Source: an uncultured Roseibium sp. (GTDB taxonomy: Bacteria; Pseudomonadota; Alphaproteobacteria; Rhizobiales; Stappiaceae). Taken from it: DNA of 64,000 nucleotides. The stretch spans positions 740,692 to 804,691 of the forward strand of contig NZ_CANMFD010000001.1 in the NCBI RefSeq assembly GCF_947496995.1, written 5' to 3'. Under the pieces are notes generated by a model. The model was not told where the DNA came from, searched no databases, and saw only the letters and a list, made by a program, of their open reading frames with translations. Shown piece by piece: positions 28,086-37,574 of the stretch. Position numbers and translations under genes: made by a program. How positions within the stretch are numbered: the first letter of the stretch is position 1; each line of letters starts with the position of its first letter.

Positions 28086-28739
28086 TTAGTTGCTGAACCG
28101 GTCCAGCTCGGGAATGATCGTGGCCTGACCGTAGCTATTGGCGAACCGGCGGCCGATATCGGAGAGGTCCTGTGTCCAGAAGCGCACCATTTCCGGTGTG
28201 ATCTGCTGTCCGGTGGCAATCGCCTGGGCTGCTTCCGTTTCAATTCGGTCCCGCAGGATGCCGAGCTCGAACTGGGCGGAATATTCGGCCCTGTATTTGC
28301 CCAGCCAGCCCATGGCGACAATCGCCACCATCACCAGGACCGCGGCGCTGCTGGTGAGGCCGGCCCATTTGGCCGTGCCGCCGATACGCCGGTCGCTGGC
28401 GATCAGCACGATCGAGGCAATGGTCAGGAAAGCGACGATGTAGATCGCCTGGAGAAAGCTCTGGTATTTTTCCGCCGAACTTGCCTCATGGCCGGCCCGC
28501 AGCCGAGTGATGCGGTCGCGCAGATAAAGCAGGGCGTCGGCTTCCGTGCCGAGCTTGTCGCGGAAATAGGTGTCGCAAAACCGCAAGCGTCCCCGGCTTT
28601 CGATCTTTTCGGCACAGGCCTCGAGAAACGACGTCGGTGTCGCAACGCGGCTTTCCTGATCCGTGGTCTGGGCTGCCACCGGCAGAATGGCGGCGAGTGA
28701 CAGAGCGGCAAGAATGAATAAGCGGGTCAGCAGTGACAT
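28086..28739 (-). CDS. Membrane protein of unknown function inserted between pheS and pheT
   Basis: The ATG at 28739 gives 217 residues. A signal peptide or first helix (LFILAALSLAAILPVAAQ) is followed by a soluble segment with two Cys (FLEACAEKI..RFCDTYF), then two helices at about 97-115 (IYIVAFLTIASIVLIAS) and 125-145 (LTSSAAVLVMVAIVAMGWLG), and a C-terminal cytoplasmic or periplasmic helical region. I do not recognise the family. It lies 31 bp after pheS and 58 bp before pheT, on the same strand, so it is likely transcribed with them. Confidence 0.75.
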   Translation of the reverse strand: MSLLTRLFILAALSLAAILPVAAQTTDQESRVATPTSFLEACAEKIESRGRLRFCDTYFRDKLGTEADALLYLRDRITRLRAGHEASSAEKYQSFLQAIYIVAFLTIASIVLIASDRRIGGTAKWAGLTSSAAVLVMVAIVAMGWLGKYRAEYSAQFELGILRDRIETEAAQAIATGQQITPEMVRFWTQDLSDIGRRFANSYGQATIIPELDRFSN

Positions 28740-28770
28740 GGGTATACGCCCCCCTTGAAGGTCCTGACAG

Positions 28771-29853
28771 TTAACTGGACAACCCGCCGAACAGCGTCGG
28801 CAGGTCGAGAGGGCGGAAGCCGTAATGCTGGATCCAGCGCACATCCGCGTCGAAGAACGCCCTGAGATCCGGCATGCCGTATTTCAGCATGGCGATCCGG
28901 TCGATCCCCATGCCCCAGGCAAAGCCCTGATAGACGTCCGGATCGAGGCCGCAATTGCGGATGACATTCGGGTGCACCATGCCGCAGCCGAGAATTTCAA
29001 GCCAGTCGTCTCCCTGGCCGATCTTCACTTCGCCGCCCGAGCGGTCGCACTGGATGTCCACTTCCATCGACGGCTCGGTGAACGGGAAGAAACTCGGCCG
29101 GAAGCGCATCTTGACGTCGTCGACTTCGAAGAAGGCCTTGCAGAATTCCCTGAGCACCCACTTCAGGTGACCGAAATGGCTTTCCTTGTCGATGACGAGC
29201 CCTTCCACCTGATGGAACATCGGCGTGTGGGTCTGGTCGCTGTCGCAGCGATAGGTCCGCCCCGGGATGATAACCCGGATCGGCGGCTCCTGTTCGCGCA
29301 TGGTGCGGATCTGCACCGGCGAAGTATGGGTGCGCAGCAACAGGCGTTCGCCGTCTTCCTTCGGATTGAAGAAGAACGTGTCGTGCATCTCGCGCGCCGG
29401 ATGGCCTTCGGGAAAGTTCAGCGCCGTGAAGTTCAGTTCATCTGTTTCGATGTCCGGGCCTTCCGCGATGGAAAAACCCATATCGGCGAAGATCGCCGTC
29501 AGTTCGTCGATCACCTGGCTGACCGGGTGGATCCTTCCGGTTTCCGCCGGAGACGGGCGCAGCGGCAGGGTGATGTCGACTTTTTCGCCGGCAAGACGGG
29601 CTTCCAGCGCAGCTTCTGCCAGAACGTCCTTGCGGGCGGCGATGGCCTCGGTGATCTTCGCTTTCAGGCCGTTCAGGGCAGGGCCCATCACCTGGCGTTC
29701 TTCCGGGGTCATCTTGCCGAGCGTTTTCATCTGCTCCGAGATGGAGCCCTTCTTGCCGAGGGTATTGACCCGCAGCTCTTCCAGGGCGGCTTCATTCTCC
29801 GCGCTTTCGATGGCGGCCAGAAGGTCGGATTCAAGAGTATCGAGATTGGACAT
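28771..29853 (-). CDS. pheS: Phenylalanyl-tRNA synthetase alpha subunit
   Basis: This 360-residue protein has the N-terminal coiled coil (residues 1-85), class II motif 1 in [20 protein letters not shown], motif 2 around [20 protein letters not shown] and MFHQVEGL, and motif 3 in [20 protein letters not shown]. These define PheS, the catalytic subunit that activates phenylalanine and transfers it to tRNA-Phe. The ribosome site upstream of ATG 29853 is weak. An inverted repeat lies about 90 bp upstream. Confidence 0.97.
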   Translation of the reverse strand: MSNLDTLESDLLAAIESAENEAALEELRVNTLGKKGSISEQMKTLGKMTPEERQVMGPALNGLKAKITEAIAARKDVLAEAALEARLAGEKVDITLPLRPSPAETGRIHPVSQVIDELTAIFADMGFSIAEGPDIETDELNFTALNFPEGHPAREMHDTFFFNPKEDGERLLLRTHTSPVQIRTMREQEPPIRVIIPGRTYRCDSDQTHTPMFHQVEGLVIDKESHFGHLKWVLREFCKAFFEVDDVKMRFRPSFFPFTEPSMEVDIQCDRSGGEVKIGQGDDWLEILGCGMVHPNVIRNCGLDPDVYQGFAWGMGIDRIAMLKYGMPDLRAFFDADVRWIQHYGFRPLDLPTLFGGLSS

Positions 29854-30281
29854 GCGTGCTCAAGTACCGGTTCGCGCGCGGCGCGCGCATGATGTCGAAA
29901 CAGAAAGTCGGGGTCTTTTAGCGAATAATCGCACACATTGCCACGGTCTCAGCCGCATTAATGCGTGAGACCCCGTGAGAAGGAAAAGCGCTGGAAATGA
30001 AGCGCATTAGCGCCTAAATCGCCCGCAGGCGGGGCCCTGCAGCGCAATGAGGCGCAAGCCAACGTCCGCAAATGCGCGCAAGTCGGCGGCGGGTCCGGAT
30101 CGTTGGATATGTGCGGTGCGCTCACTCATGGGCGCCAATCTACTCCACGAACCGGCATTGGCAAGCAAAAAGGCATTTCAGGGAACTTCGCGCCTGACCG
30201 GGCGTTTACTCATGATATTTGCCCGCTCGAACGCGGGAGTGTTCCGGCGGAGTGCTTCGCCTGCTTGCGCAAGAGGACCAG
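29854..30281. other. 428-bp divergent intergenic region between pheS and yihY
   Basis: It contains the inverted repeat described separately and a GC-rich GCGCGCGGCGCGCGC palindrome-like stretch at about 29876-29892 next to pheS. No Phe-rich leader peptide is convincing: a short minus-strand frame reads MCDYSLKDPDFLFRHH, with only two Phe. Confidence 0.4.
29945..29972 (-). promoter_or_regulatory. Nested inverted repeat upstream of pheS
   Basis: GGTCTCA at 29945-29951 pairs with TGAGACC at 29966-29972, and between them lies a further near-palindrome built on CGCATTAATGCG. The whole 28-bp block sits about 90 bp upstream of the pheS start. It could be an operator or a leader hairpin; there is no T-run directly after it on either strand. 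Confidence 0.4.
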
Positions 30282-31235
30282 ATGGCGGTAGGCCGAAATG
30301 CAGACAGTCCGGCGGGAATTCCGGCGGCAGGATGGCGCGACATTCTCTATCGTGTCTGGCGCGCGGTGCAGAAGGATCACGTCGGTCTGGTAGCGGCGGG
30401 CATCGCCTTTTACGGTTTGCTGGCGATCTTTCCGGCGATCACCGCCCTTATGGCGATCTCCGGACTGGTGGTGGAGCCTGCCGAAATCCACAATCAGCTT
30501 GCGACGATCAGGACCTTCATTCCCCAAAGGGCGTCCGAGATCATTCTCGAACAGGCGGAAAGCGTGGCCGGCTCCCAGGATGCGGGTCTCGGTATCACCT
30601 TCATCGTCAGTCTCTCGCTTGCCTTTTATTCGGCCTCAAAGGGCATATCGAGCCTGATCGAGGGGCTTAACGTTGCCTATGACGAGCATGAAACCCGGGG
30701 GTTCTTCAAACGCAAGCTTCTGACGCTGGCGCTGACGGTCATTCTCGTGCTTGTATTGCTGCTTGGACTGGCCTCTGCGCTCCTGCTGCCTGTCATCCTG
30801 AATTTCCTCTATCTCCCGGACTGGCTCGCGGGTGTCTTGTCGACAGTGCGCTGGATACTCATGGGTCTGCTGACCGTCATGGGGTTGTCGCTCGTCTATC
30901 GCTTCGGGCCGTGCCGGTCCGATGCCAGGTGGAAGTGGATTACGCCCGGCGCGGTGACGGCTGCATTGCTCTGGCTCGCGGCATCCATCGGCTTTTCGGT
31001 CTACGCGGCTAATTTCGGCAGCTACAACAAGACGTTCGGAAGTCTGGCCGGGGTCATCATCCTGCTGATGTGGCTGTGGATCTCCGCCTATATCGTTCTG
31101 CTTGGCGCGGAACTGAACGGTGAAATGGAAGCCCAGACGCGCAAGGACAGCACCACAGGCCCCGAAAAGCCCATGGGCGAGAGGGGAGCGGTGAAGGCCG
31201 ACGTTCTCGGAAAATCTTTAACCGCCTCGGACTAG
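30282..31235 (+). CDS. YihY/BrkB family inner-membrane protein
   Basis: The ATG at 30282, 4 bp after AAGAGGA, gives 317 residues. The family pattern is visible: WRAVQKDHVGLVAAGIAFYG at the N terminus, LLAIFPAITALMAISGLV, then NVAYDEHETRGFFKRKLLTL, six or so hydrophobic helices, and the C-terminal GSYNKTFGSLAGVIILLMWLW near residue 255. YihY proteins were once called ribonuclease BN but that was a misassignment; their function is still uncertain. The 3' end overlaps the convergent LysR gene by 18 bp. Confidence 0.88.
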   Translation: MAVGRNADSPAGIPAAGWRDILYRVWRAVQKDHVGLVAAGIAFYGLLAIFPAITALMAISGLVVEPAEIHNQLATIRTFIPQRASEIILEQAESVAGSQDAGLGITFIVSLSLAFYSASKGISSLIEGLNVAYDEHETRGFFKRKLLTLALTVILVLVLLLGLASALLLPVILNFLYLPDWLAGVLSTVRWILMGLLTVMGLSLVYRFGPCRSDARWKWITPGAVTAALLWLAASIGFSVYAANFGSYNKTFGSLAGVIILLMWLWISAYIVLLGAELNGEMEAQTRKDSTTGPEKPMGERGAVKADVLGKSLTASD

Positions 31236-32159
31236 TGGGTTTTCTCCTGCCACCGAATCCGCACCCTTCGGCCGTCCGATGGAGGTCTGCAGTTCTTCTT
31301 TCAGCCAGGTGCCAAAGGCTCGCTTCGCCTTTGTCTCCGGCGCGTTGCGACCGCTGATCAGCCAATAGGCCATGCCTGTTGCCGGGCGTTCGGGAAAGGG
31401 GGCGATCACCTGGCCGGAATTCACCGCGTAAACGGCAAGTGTCTCCCAGGCGAGGAAGACACCTTGCCCGGCAATGGCTGCATCGAGGCACAGGGAGCCG
31501 TCGGAAAACGTCGGTCCGTCCTGAAGAATGCTCTCGTCCAGCCCGAACAGGTCCAGCCAGCTCTTCCAGGTAAACATCTGCCCCGGATCGTGGATGATCG
31601 GCAATTTGCCGATGTCCTTCGGTTCCCTGATCTGTTCGGCAAGCGCCGGACTGCACACCGGGAAGACCCGCTGGTTCAGCAGTTTTTCCGCTTTGACGCC
31701 CGGGTAGGGGCCGCGGCCTACCCGGATGCAAAGATCCACATCGGATGTATCCGGATCGACCAGGTCGATCGTCGCCTCCACTCGAACCCGTATGCCGGGA
31801 TGCGCCTTGCTGAAGGACTTCAGGTGCCAGACGAGCCATTTGCCTGCAAAGACAGGGGCGACGGAGATTGTCAGCGCATCTTCCCTGCCGCGTTGCGTGG
31901 TCGCCACCGCAGTGGAGAGCGACGTCATCGCGGACGTCAGATGCGGCTGCATCGCCAGCATATGCGAGGTGGGAAGCAGCAGTCTGTTCTGTCGTTCGAA
32001 AAGCTGAGCACCGAGCTGGGCTTCCGTCTTCTGGACCTGCTGGCTGACGGCGCCGACGGTGACGCCGAGTTCTTCCGCAGCCGCCTTGACTGAGCCAAGA
32101 CGGGCGACGGCTTCCACGGCCCTGAGGCCGGACAGATGAATGCGGTTCAGATTTTTCAT
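31218..32159 (-). CDS. LysR-family transcriptional regulator, GcvA-like
   Basis: This 313-residue protein has an N-terminal winged helix-turn-helix (residues 5-65: LSGLRAVEAVARLGSVKAAA, ELGVTVGAVSQQV) and a C-terminal periplasmic-binding-type effector domain with DLVDPDTSDVDLCIRVGRGP, typical of the GcvA/AmpR branch. It is divergent from the DUF1127-like small gene, with about 100 bp between them, the usual position for a LysR regulator controlling its neighbour. The effector is not deducible. Confidence 0.88.
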   Translation of the reverse strand: MKNLNRIHLSGLRAVEAVARLGSVKAAAEELGVTVGAVSQQVQKTEAQLGAQLFERQNRLLLPTSHMLAMQPHLTSAMTSLSTAVATTQRGREDALTISVAPVFAGKWLVWHLKSFSKAHPGIRVRVEATIDLVDPDTSDVDLCIRVGRGPYPGVKAEKLLNQRVFPVCSPALAEQIREPKDIGKLPIIHDPGQMFTWKSWLDLFGLDESILQDGPTFSDGSLCLDAAIAGQGVFLAWETLAVYAVNSGQVIAPFPERPATGMAYWLISGRNAPETKAKRAFGTWLKEELQTSIGRPKGADSVAGENPLVRGG

Positions 32160-32259
32160 TATAGATAATCTAAACCGAATGGCAGAAGAAGTCGATTTTT
32201 ATCGCCAAAAAATTCGACTATATAGAAGCATAGCTAAATTCAACAAGAGGGATTTGGCG

Positions 32260-32430
32260 ATGACAAGAACAATAATAAGGAGACTTAAAGTCATGATGAA
32301 ACTGTTTATGCGCCGCCAACTGACCGCCAGACCGGCATCCGCTTACGACCGCGCCGATCCGCTGTCCCATCCGGCGATCCAGCGTATGAGCCAGCGCGAA
32401 CTGGCCGACCTGCCGTTGAGCCGGCGTTAA
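32260..32430 (+). CDS. Short basic protein, DUF1127-like
   Basis: From ATG 32260, preceded by AGAGGG, the product has 56 residues. It is basic at the N terminus (MTRTIIRRLKVMMKLFMRRQ) and ends with HPAIQRMSQRELADLPLSRR, where the RELADL.LSR tail resembles the DUF1127 core found in small alphaproteobacterial proteins. An ATG at 32140 would start inside the LysR coding end region. DUF1127 proteins in relatives act in stress and RNA or phosphate homeostasis; here that is only an analogy. Divergent from a GcvA-like regulator. Confidence 0.6.
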   Translation: MTRTIIRRLKVMMKLFMRRQLTARPASAYDRADPLSHPAIQRMSQRELADLPLSRR

Positions 32431-32438
32431 CGAGACCC

Positions 32439-32460
32439 TGACCGGCTTTTCAGCCGGTCA
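32439..32460 (+). terminator. Hairpin after the DUF1127-like gene
   Basis: The 9-bp stem TGACCGGCT/AGCCGGTCA has a TTTC loop. There is no immediate T-run, so it could be a weak terminator or an mRNA-stabilising hairpin. Confidence 0.5.
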
Positions 32461-32510
32461 TGACCGATCCTTTTCGGTGTGAAGCCGATCAAGTAACTTT
32501 GTGAAATCAG

Positions 32511-32541
32511 AAAACGGCGCCGGTGCCCCCCGGCGCCGTTT
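32511..32541. terminator. Strong bidirectional hairpin
   Basis: AAACGGCGCCGG pairs with CCGGCGCCGTTT across a short C-rich loop, with A-tract and T-tract flanks on both sides. It can end transcription from either side. Confidence 0.7.
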
Positions 32542-32583
32542 CTGTTTAGGGATTTCCTTCAAGCCAGTACTCTTGGGGGAATT

Positions 32584-32721
32584 CTCCGCGTGTTGCGCAA
32601 GCCCGTTGCCGAAGGACCAGTCCTCTACCTGTGTTTCCACCAGATTGATGAAAATGTCCTCGGGCAAGCCATTCTGCGAAGCTTTCAGCAGCGCGGGTAA
32701 TTTCAGTGCTGCTCGGAAAAT
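32584..32721 (-). pseudogene. Tautomerase-family C-terminal remnant
   Basis: A minus-strand frame encodes GLPEDIFINLVETQVEDWSF followed by GNGLAQHAE, which matches the end of tautomerase-family proteins (pattern P.D.FI.LVE...ENWSFGNG.AQ). Only about the last 45 residues of such a protein are recognisable. The region upstream in frame runs into the MerR-type promoter, and no stop follows the usual C terminus, so the frame reads on through the hairpin to 32458. This looks like the leftover of a gene truncated when the merR cassette arrived or its 5' part was deleted. Confidence 0.55.
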
Positions 32722-32724
32722 GCC

Positions 32725-32755
32725 TTGACCTGGAGTGACTCCAGACCGGTAGGTT
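32725..32755 (+). promoter_or_regulatory. MerR-type promoter/operator of merR-SDR
   Basis: TTGACC (-35) and TAGGTT (-10) are 19 bp apart, the long spacing that MerR proteins compensate by DNA distortion. Inside the spacer and -35 edge lies the perfect dyad CTGGAGT-G-ACTCCAG at 32730-32744. The merR start is 29 bp downstream. Confidence 0.75.
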
Positions 32756-32783
32756 CGTAACCGCAACACACGAGCAGTGCCCC

Positions 32784-33146
32784 ATGAGAATTTCTGAAGC
32801 CTCCACGAAAAGCGGTCTGAGCGCCGACACCATCCGGTATTACGAAAAGTCGGGAATCGTCCCTCCGATTGACAGAGGTCCGGACGGATTGCGGCGCTTT
32901 TCGCCTGAAAACCTGGAGTGGCTCACGCTGCTTTACTGGCTCCGCAAGACCGGAATGCCGATGAAGGAGATGCAGCGGTTTGCGTCGTTTTACCGGCAGG
33001 GAGAGGCAACCGTTCCACAGCGCAGGGATCTGCTTTTGAAACATGAACAGCGGCTGCAGGAACGCCGGGCGGACCTCGCCAGGTGCGAGGAAGTCCTGAG
33101 CTACAAGCTCGCGGCGTATGACAGGATCGAGGGAAACAGGTCATGA
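32784..33146 (+). CDS. MerR-family transcriptional regulator
   Basis: The protein has 120 residues. The N-terminal winged helix (RISEASTKSGLSADTIRYYE, KSGIVPPIDRG) is the MerR DNA-binding domain; the dimerising helix spans about 75-118. There are no Cys, so it is not a metal or SoxR-type sensor. It is more like the MerR proteins that accompany small oxidoreductases. The stop overlaps the next gene (ATGA at 33143-33146), and a MerR-type operator precedes it, so autoregulation of both genes is likely. Confidence 0.9.
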   Translation: MRISEASTKSGLSADTIRYYEKSGIVPPIDRGPDGLRRFSPENLEWLTLLYWLRKTGMPMKEMQRFASFYRQGEATVPQRRDLLLKHEQRLQERRADLARCEEVLSYKLAAYDRIEGNRS

Positions 33147-33742
33147 AAATTATTGTCGTCGGAGCCGCGGGAGCGATCGGCCAAGCGGTTTGCGCCGAAC
33201 TGGCGCCCAGGCATGACATCATCACCGCCGGGCGCTCTTCCGGAGATGTTCGTGTCGATCTGGCCGATCGGACGAGCATCGAGGCGATGTACCGGGCTGC
33301 CGGCGCAGTGGACGCTGTCGTCTGTGCGGCGGGGGAAGTCGAATTCGGCCGGCTTTCCGAGATGACCGGAGAAAAATACCTGTTCGGGTTGAAGAACAAG
33401 GTTCTCACCCAGATCAACCTGGTGCTGGCCGGAATGAATGTTCTGACCGATGGCGGATCGTTCACGCTGACGAGCGGCATTCTGGACCGGGATCCTGTCC
33501 GGGAGGGCTCGGGATCTGCGACCGCGAACGGCGCGCTGGCCGGTTTCGTCAAGGCGGCGGCCATCGATATGCCGCGCAGCCTGCGCATCAACGTGGTCAG
33601 CCCCGGCCTGCTTCAGGTTTCAGCGGAAAGATACGGCGCCATCTTTCCCGGCCATGATCCCGTCTCGTCGCGCCGGGTCGGTCTGGCTTATGCCAAATGC
33701 ATTGAAGGTGCCGCGACAGGGCAGATGGTGCCGGTGGACTGA
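33143..33742 (+). CDS. Short-chain dehydrogenase/reductase-like protein (Tyr-less)
   Basis: The product has 199 residues. It begins MKIIVVGAAGAIGQAVCAEL (Rossmann GxxGxxG) and has VCAAGEVEFG in place of the usual NNAG. The catalytic YxxxK position is occupied by ATANGALAGFVKAAA, lacking the Tyr, followed by RINVVSPGLL. This is known for a compact subgroup of short-chain dehydrogenases annotated only as short chain dehydrogenase. It may bind NAD(P) and act with an unusual chemistry or as a sensor. Coupled to merR; a convenient target for its regulation. Confidence 0.82.
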   Translation: MKIIVVGAAGAIGQAVCAELAPRHDIITAGRSSGDVRVDLADRTSIEAMYRAAGAVDAVVCAAGEVEFGRLSEMTGEKYLFGLKNKVLTQINLVLAGMNVLTDGGSFTLTSGILDRDPVREGSGSATANGALAGFVKAAAIDMPRSLRINVVSPGLLQVSAERYGAIFPGHDPVSSRRVGLAYAKCIEGAATGQMVPVD

Positions 33743-33764
33743 AGCCCGGCTTGGGACAGGGCTT

Positions 33765-34355
33765 CTAGGACTTCTTCACGAATTCCGTCAGGATGACGAT
33801 CCGCTGGTCGTTCACCCGGCCTTCGATATGCGCCGGGTTGTCGGCAACGAGGCCGATGTTGCGCACGGCCGTGCCGCGCTTGGCCGTGAAGCCGGCACCC
33901 TTGACCTTCAGGTCCTTGATCAGGGTCACCGTATCTCCGGACGAAAGGATGGCGCCATGGGTGTCCTTGTGAACCACATCGGTGTCCTCGCCAGCGGTTT
34001 CACCGGTCCCGTCAGCCTGCAGGCCGGCCTTTGCCCAGGCAAGAACATCGTCTTCCAGGTAAAGCATGTCCAGAAGATCCCGGGCCCAGCTTTCATCTGG
34101 CATTCTGGCAAGCAACCGGTAGGCGGCGACCTGCACAGGGGGAACCTGGCTCCAGGCGGATTCGTTCAGGCAATGCCAGTGGGTCGGGTCGATATCTTTC
34201 GTACCGGAGATCTGGTCGGCGCAAGCGGCGCAGGCGAGGATCGCCATGTCCGCGCTGCCGTCTGCTTCAGGGCCGATCTCCAGCGATGCCGGAGCCTCGG
34301 CGGAGCTGCAGAGTTCGCAGGCGTTGCCGGCGCGTTCACGGAGGGTCTGCTCCAT
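33765..34355 (-). CDS. phnA: PhnA-domain protein
   Basis: ATG 34355 is preferred because AAGGAA lies 7 bp upstream; ATGs at 34361 and 34370 are alternatives. The 196-residue protein has an N-terminal zinc-ribbon-like pair of Cys motifs (CELCSS and CAACAD) and the C-terminal PhnA domain with SSGDTVTLIKDLKVKGAGFT and the RGTAVRNIGLV strand, ending in EFVKKS. PhnA-type proteins are associated with phosphonate metabolism in name only; their biochemical role is not settled. It stands alone on the minus strand. Confidence 0.85.
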   Translation of the reverse strand: MEQTLRERAGNACELCSSAEAPASLEIGPEADGSADMAILACAACADQISGTKDIDPTHWHCLNESAWSQVPPVQVAAYRLLARMPDESWARDLLDMLYLEDDVLAWAKAGLQADGTGETAGEDTDVVHKDTHGAILSSGDTVTLIKDLKVKGAGFTAKRGTAVRNIGLVADNPAHIEGRVNDQRIVILTEFVKKS

Positions 34356-34508
34356 GGCCATTTCCTTCATCTAGTCAGTCGCATTTTTCACAGCCAGGCT
34401 GTGAAGCTCAAGGTAACCTGGTCGAGACCAGCCGGCAGGGCGCCGGCTTTGCGGTCTCGGAGATGCTGTAACGGCATCGCCGTTCGCCCACTGACGGGCG
34501 CTGAGCAT

Positions 34509-34591
34509 CTTGCACGCGCGTGCGCTAGAAGCGAGGCCGCTTCAACCCGCTCGACGTTGCACCGCGTCTTACACGCGCGTGCGTTCGAAGC
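34509..34591. repeat. Two imperfect 24-bp direct repeats with a palindromic core
   Basis: Copies at 34509-34532 and 34568-34591 share CTT-CACGCGCGTGCG-T-GAAGC apart from three mismatches. Each contains the palindrome CACGCGCGTG. They lie between lepA and phnA, upstream of phnA, and could be operator sites or a short dispersed repeat. Confidence 0.55.
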
Positions 34592-34639
34592 TCGAAAAGA
34601 TCCACCGGACCTTTTCGCCGGGTGAGGCTCTACCGCTTC

Positions 34640-36445
<1,806 letters not shown>

Positions 36446-36699
36446 GGCCGCCCGTTTACCACCGCATTTTGATTTCGACCAGTGAATTGCGCGCGCAGGA
36501 AGCCGAATTCTGGTGGTTTTTAAGCAAAATATGGCTAATCGAACGGGACCGCGACCCTGGTCTTGCCTCAGCCGGTGCACAAGAGAAAAAACGTCGCGAT
36601 CGGGCTGGGGCCGGTTCTCACCCCTTCACGGTGTTTGGACTTAATACGGCAAGAAACTTGTGCTAGCGATTGATTGTTAAAATTACCAAGGAAAGTTAC

Positions 36700-37218
36700 A
36701 TGAACGTCCGCGATGCCGTGCCAAAGGACATTCCAGCCATTCTGGCCATTTATAACCGCTCGATTCGCGAAACCACGGCCTCCTGGACGAACCGGGAGGA
36801 AAGCCTCGATGACAGGCTGACGTGGTTCGAGGGGCGCAAGAAGAATGGCCTGCCGGTTCTGGTTGCCGAGAATGACAAGTGTGAGATTCTCGGGTTTGCA
36901 AGCTTCGGTCCGTTTCGCCCGCGCGAAGGTTACCGGTTCACGGCGGAACACACGGTCTATGTCGACCCGAAGGCCCAGCGTCAGGGCGTTGCCTTTTCCC
37001 TGCTGTCCCGGCTTGTCGAGATCGCCGGCGCGCAAGGCCTGCATCTGCTGCTGGGTGTCATCGACGGAGAAAATGCAGCCTCAATCGCCCTTCATGAAAA
37101 ACTCGGCTTCGAAGTCACCGGCCATTTGCCGCAAGCCGGTACCAAGTTCGGCCGCTGGCTGGACCTCGTGCTGATGACCCGCGTTCTCAACGCGGGAATG
37201 CCTGCACCTGAAAAATGA
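36700..37218 (+). CDS. GNAT N-acetyltransferase, phosphinothricin acetyltransferase-like
   Basis: ATG 36700, after AAGGAAAG, gives 172 residues. The sequence follows the Pat/Bar pattern: VRDAVPKDIPAILAIYNRSI, ETTASW, YRFTAEHTVYVDPKAQRQGV (acetyl-CoA motif A), and HEKLGFEVTGHLPQAGTKFG toward the C terminus. Such enzymes acetylate amino acid-like substrates, including phosphinothricin and methionine sulfone or sulfoximine; the native substrate is uncertain. It is divergent from lepA. Confidence 0.85.
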   Translation: MNVRDAVPKDIPAILAIYNRSIRETTASWTNREESLDDRLTWFEGRKKNGLPVLVAENDKCEILGFASFGPFRPREGYRFTAEHTVYVDPKAQRQGVAFSLLSRLVEIAGAQGLHLLLGVIDGENAASIALHEKLGFEVTGHLPQAGTKFGRWLDLVLMTRVLNAGMPAPEK

Positions 37219-37344
37219 GCGGATGAAACGGAGTTTCCTTGTTTGGGGAAGACCCGGCCAGGAAGGGGCAGGCCAGACTGCTGACACGGCTCGGCTTTGT
37301 CATCAAGTCTGTTGAGTGAACTGAGAAGCTGAACCACTCTCGGC

Positions 37345-37473
37345 GGTCATCCCGGCCAAGCGCAGCGCGAGCCGGGATCGGAGAGCCACATCCTCTGCCG
37401 TTGTGGAGTTTTTCTTTCGATAGCTCACGGCCCACCGGTCCCGGGTCTTCGCTGCGCTACGTCCCGGACGACG
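37345..37473. repeat. Rhizobial-type intergenic palindromic repeat
   Basis: The left arm GGTCATCCCGG...AGCGCAGCGCGAGCCGGGATC and the right arm ending CGCTACGTCCCGGACGAC form a long imperfect inverted repeat around a central GGAGAGCCAC...GTGGAG segment. This layout is typical of the mosaic intergenic palindromes common in Hyphomicrobiales genomes. It sits in the convergent space between the GNAT and the homocysteine methyltransferase genes, where it may also form an mRNA stem. Confidence 0.7.
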
Positions 37474-37544
37474 CTCTGGTGGGGGCGGCAAACTGCGAGG
37501 TCCTCTGGAAAACGCCAAACCCGATTTCGTCATCAGTTTGAAGA

Positions 37545-37566
37545 CCCGGCCCGAACACGGGCCGGG
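37545..37566. terminator. Hairpin at the end of the homocysteine methyltransferase gene
   Basis: The 9-bp GC stem CCCGGCCCG/CGGGCCGGG has an ACAA-type loop and ends 9 bp before the stop of the minus-strand gene. T-runs are short on both sides, so it may serve both convergent genes. Confidence 0.5.
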
Positions 37567-37574
37567 CTTTAAGG

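Noticed and set aside
29854..29936. Possible Phe leader peptide (short frame reading MCDYSLKDPDFLFRHH) and attenuator before pheS
   Set aside because: Only two Phe codons, no terminator hairpin with T-run between the frame and pheS, and the frame overlaps the pheS start.
34371..34639. CRISPR-like repeats upstream of phnA
   Set aside because: Only two imperfect repeats, no regular spacing and no cas genes.
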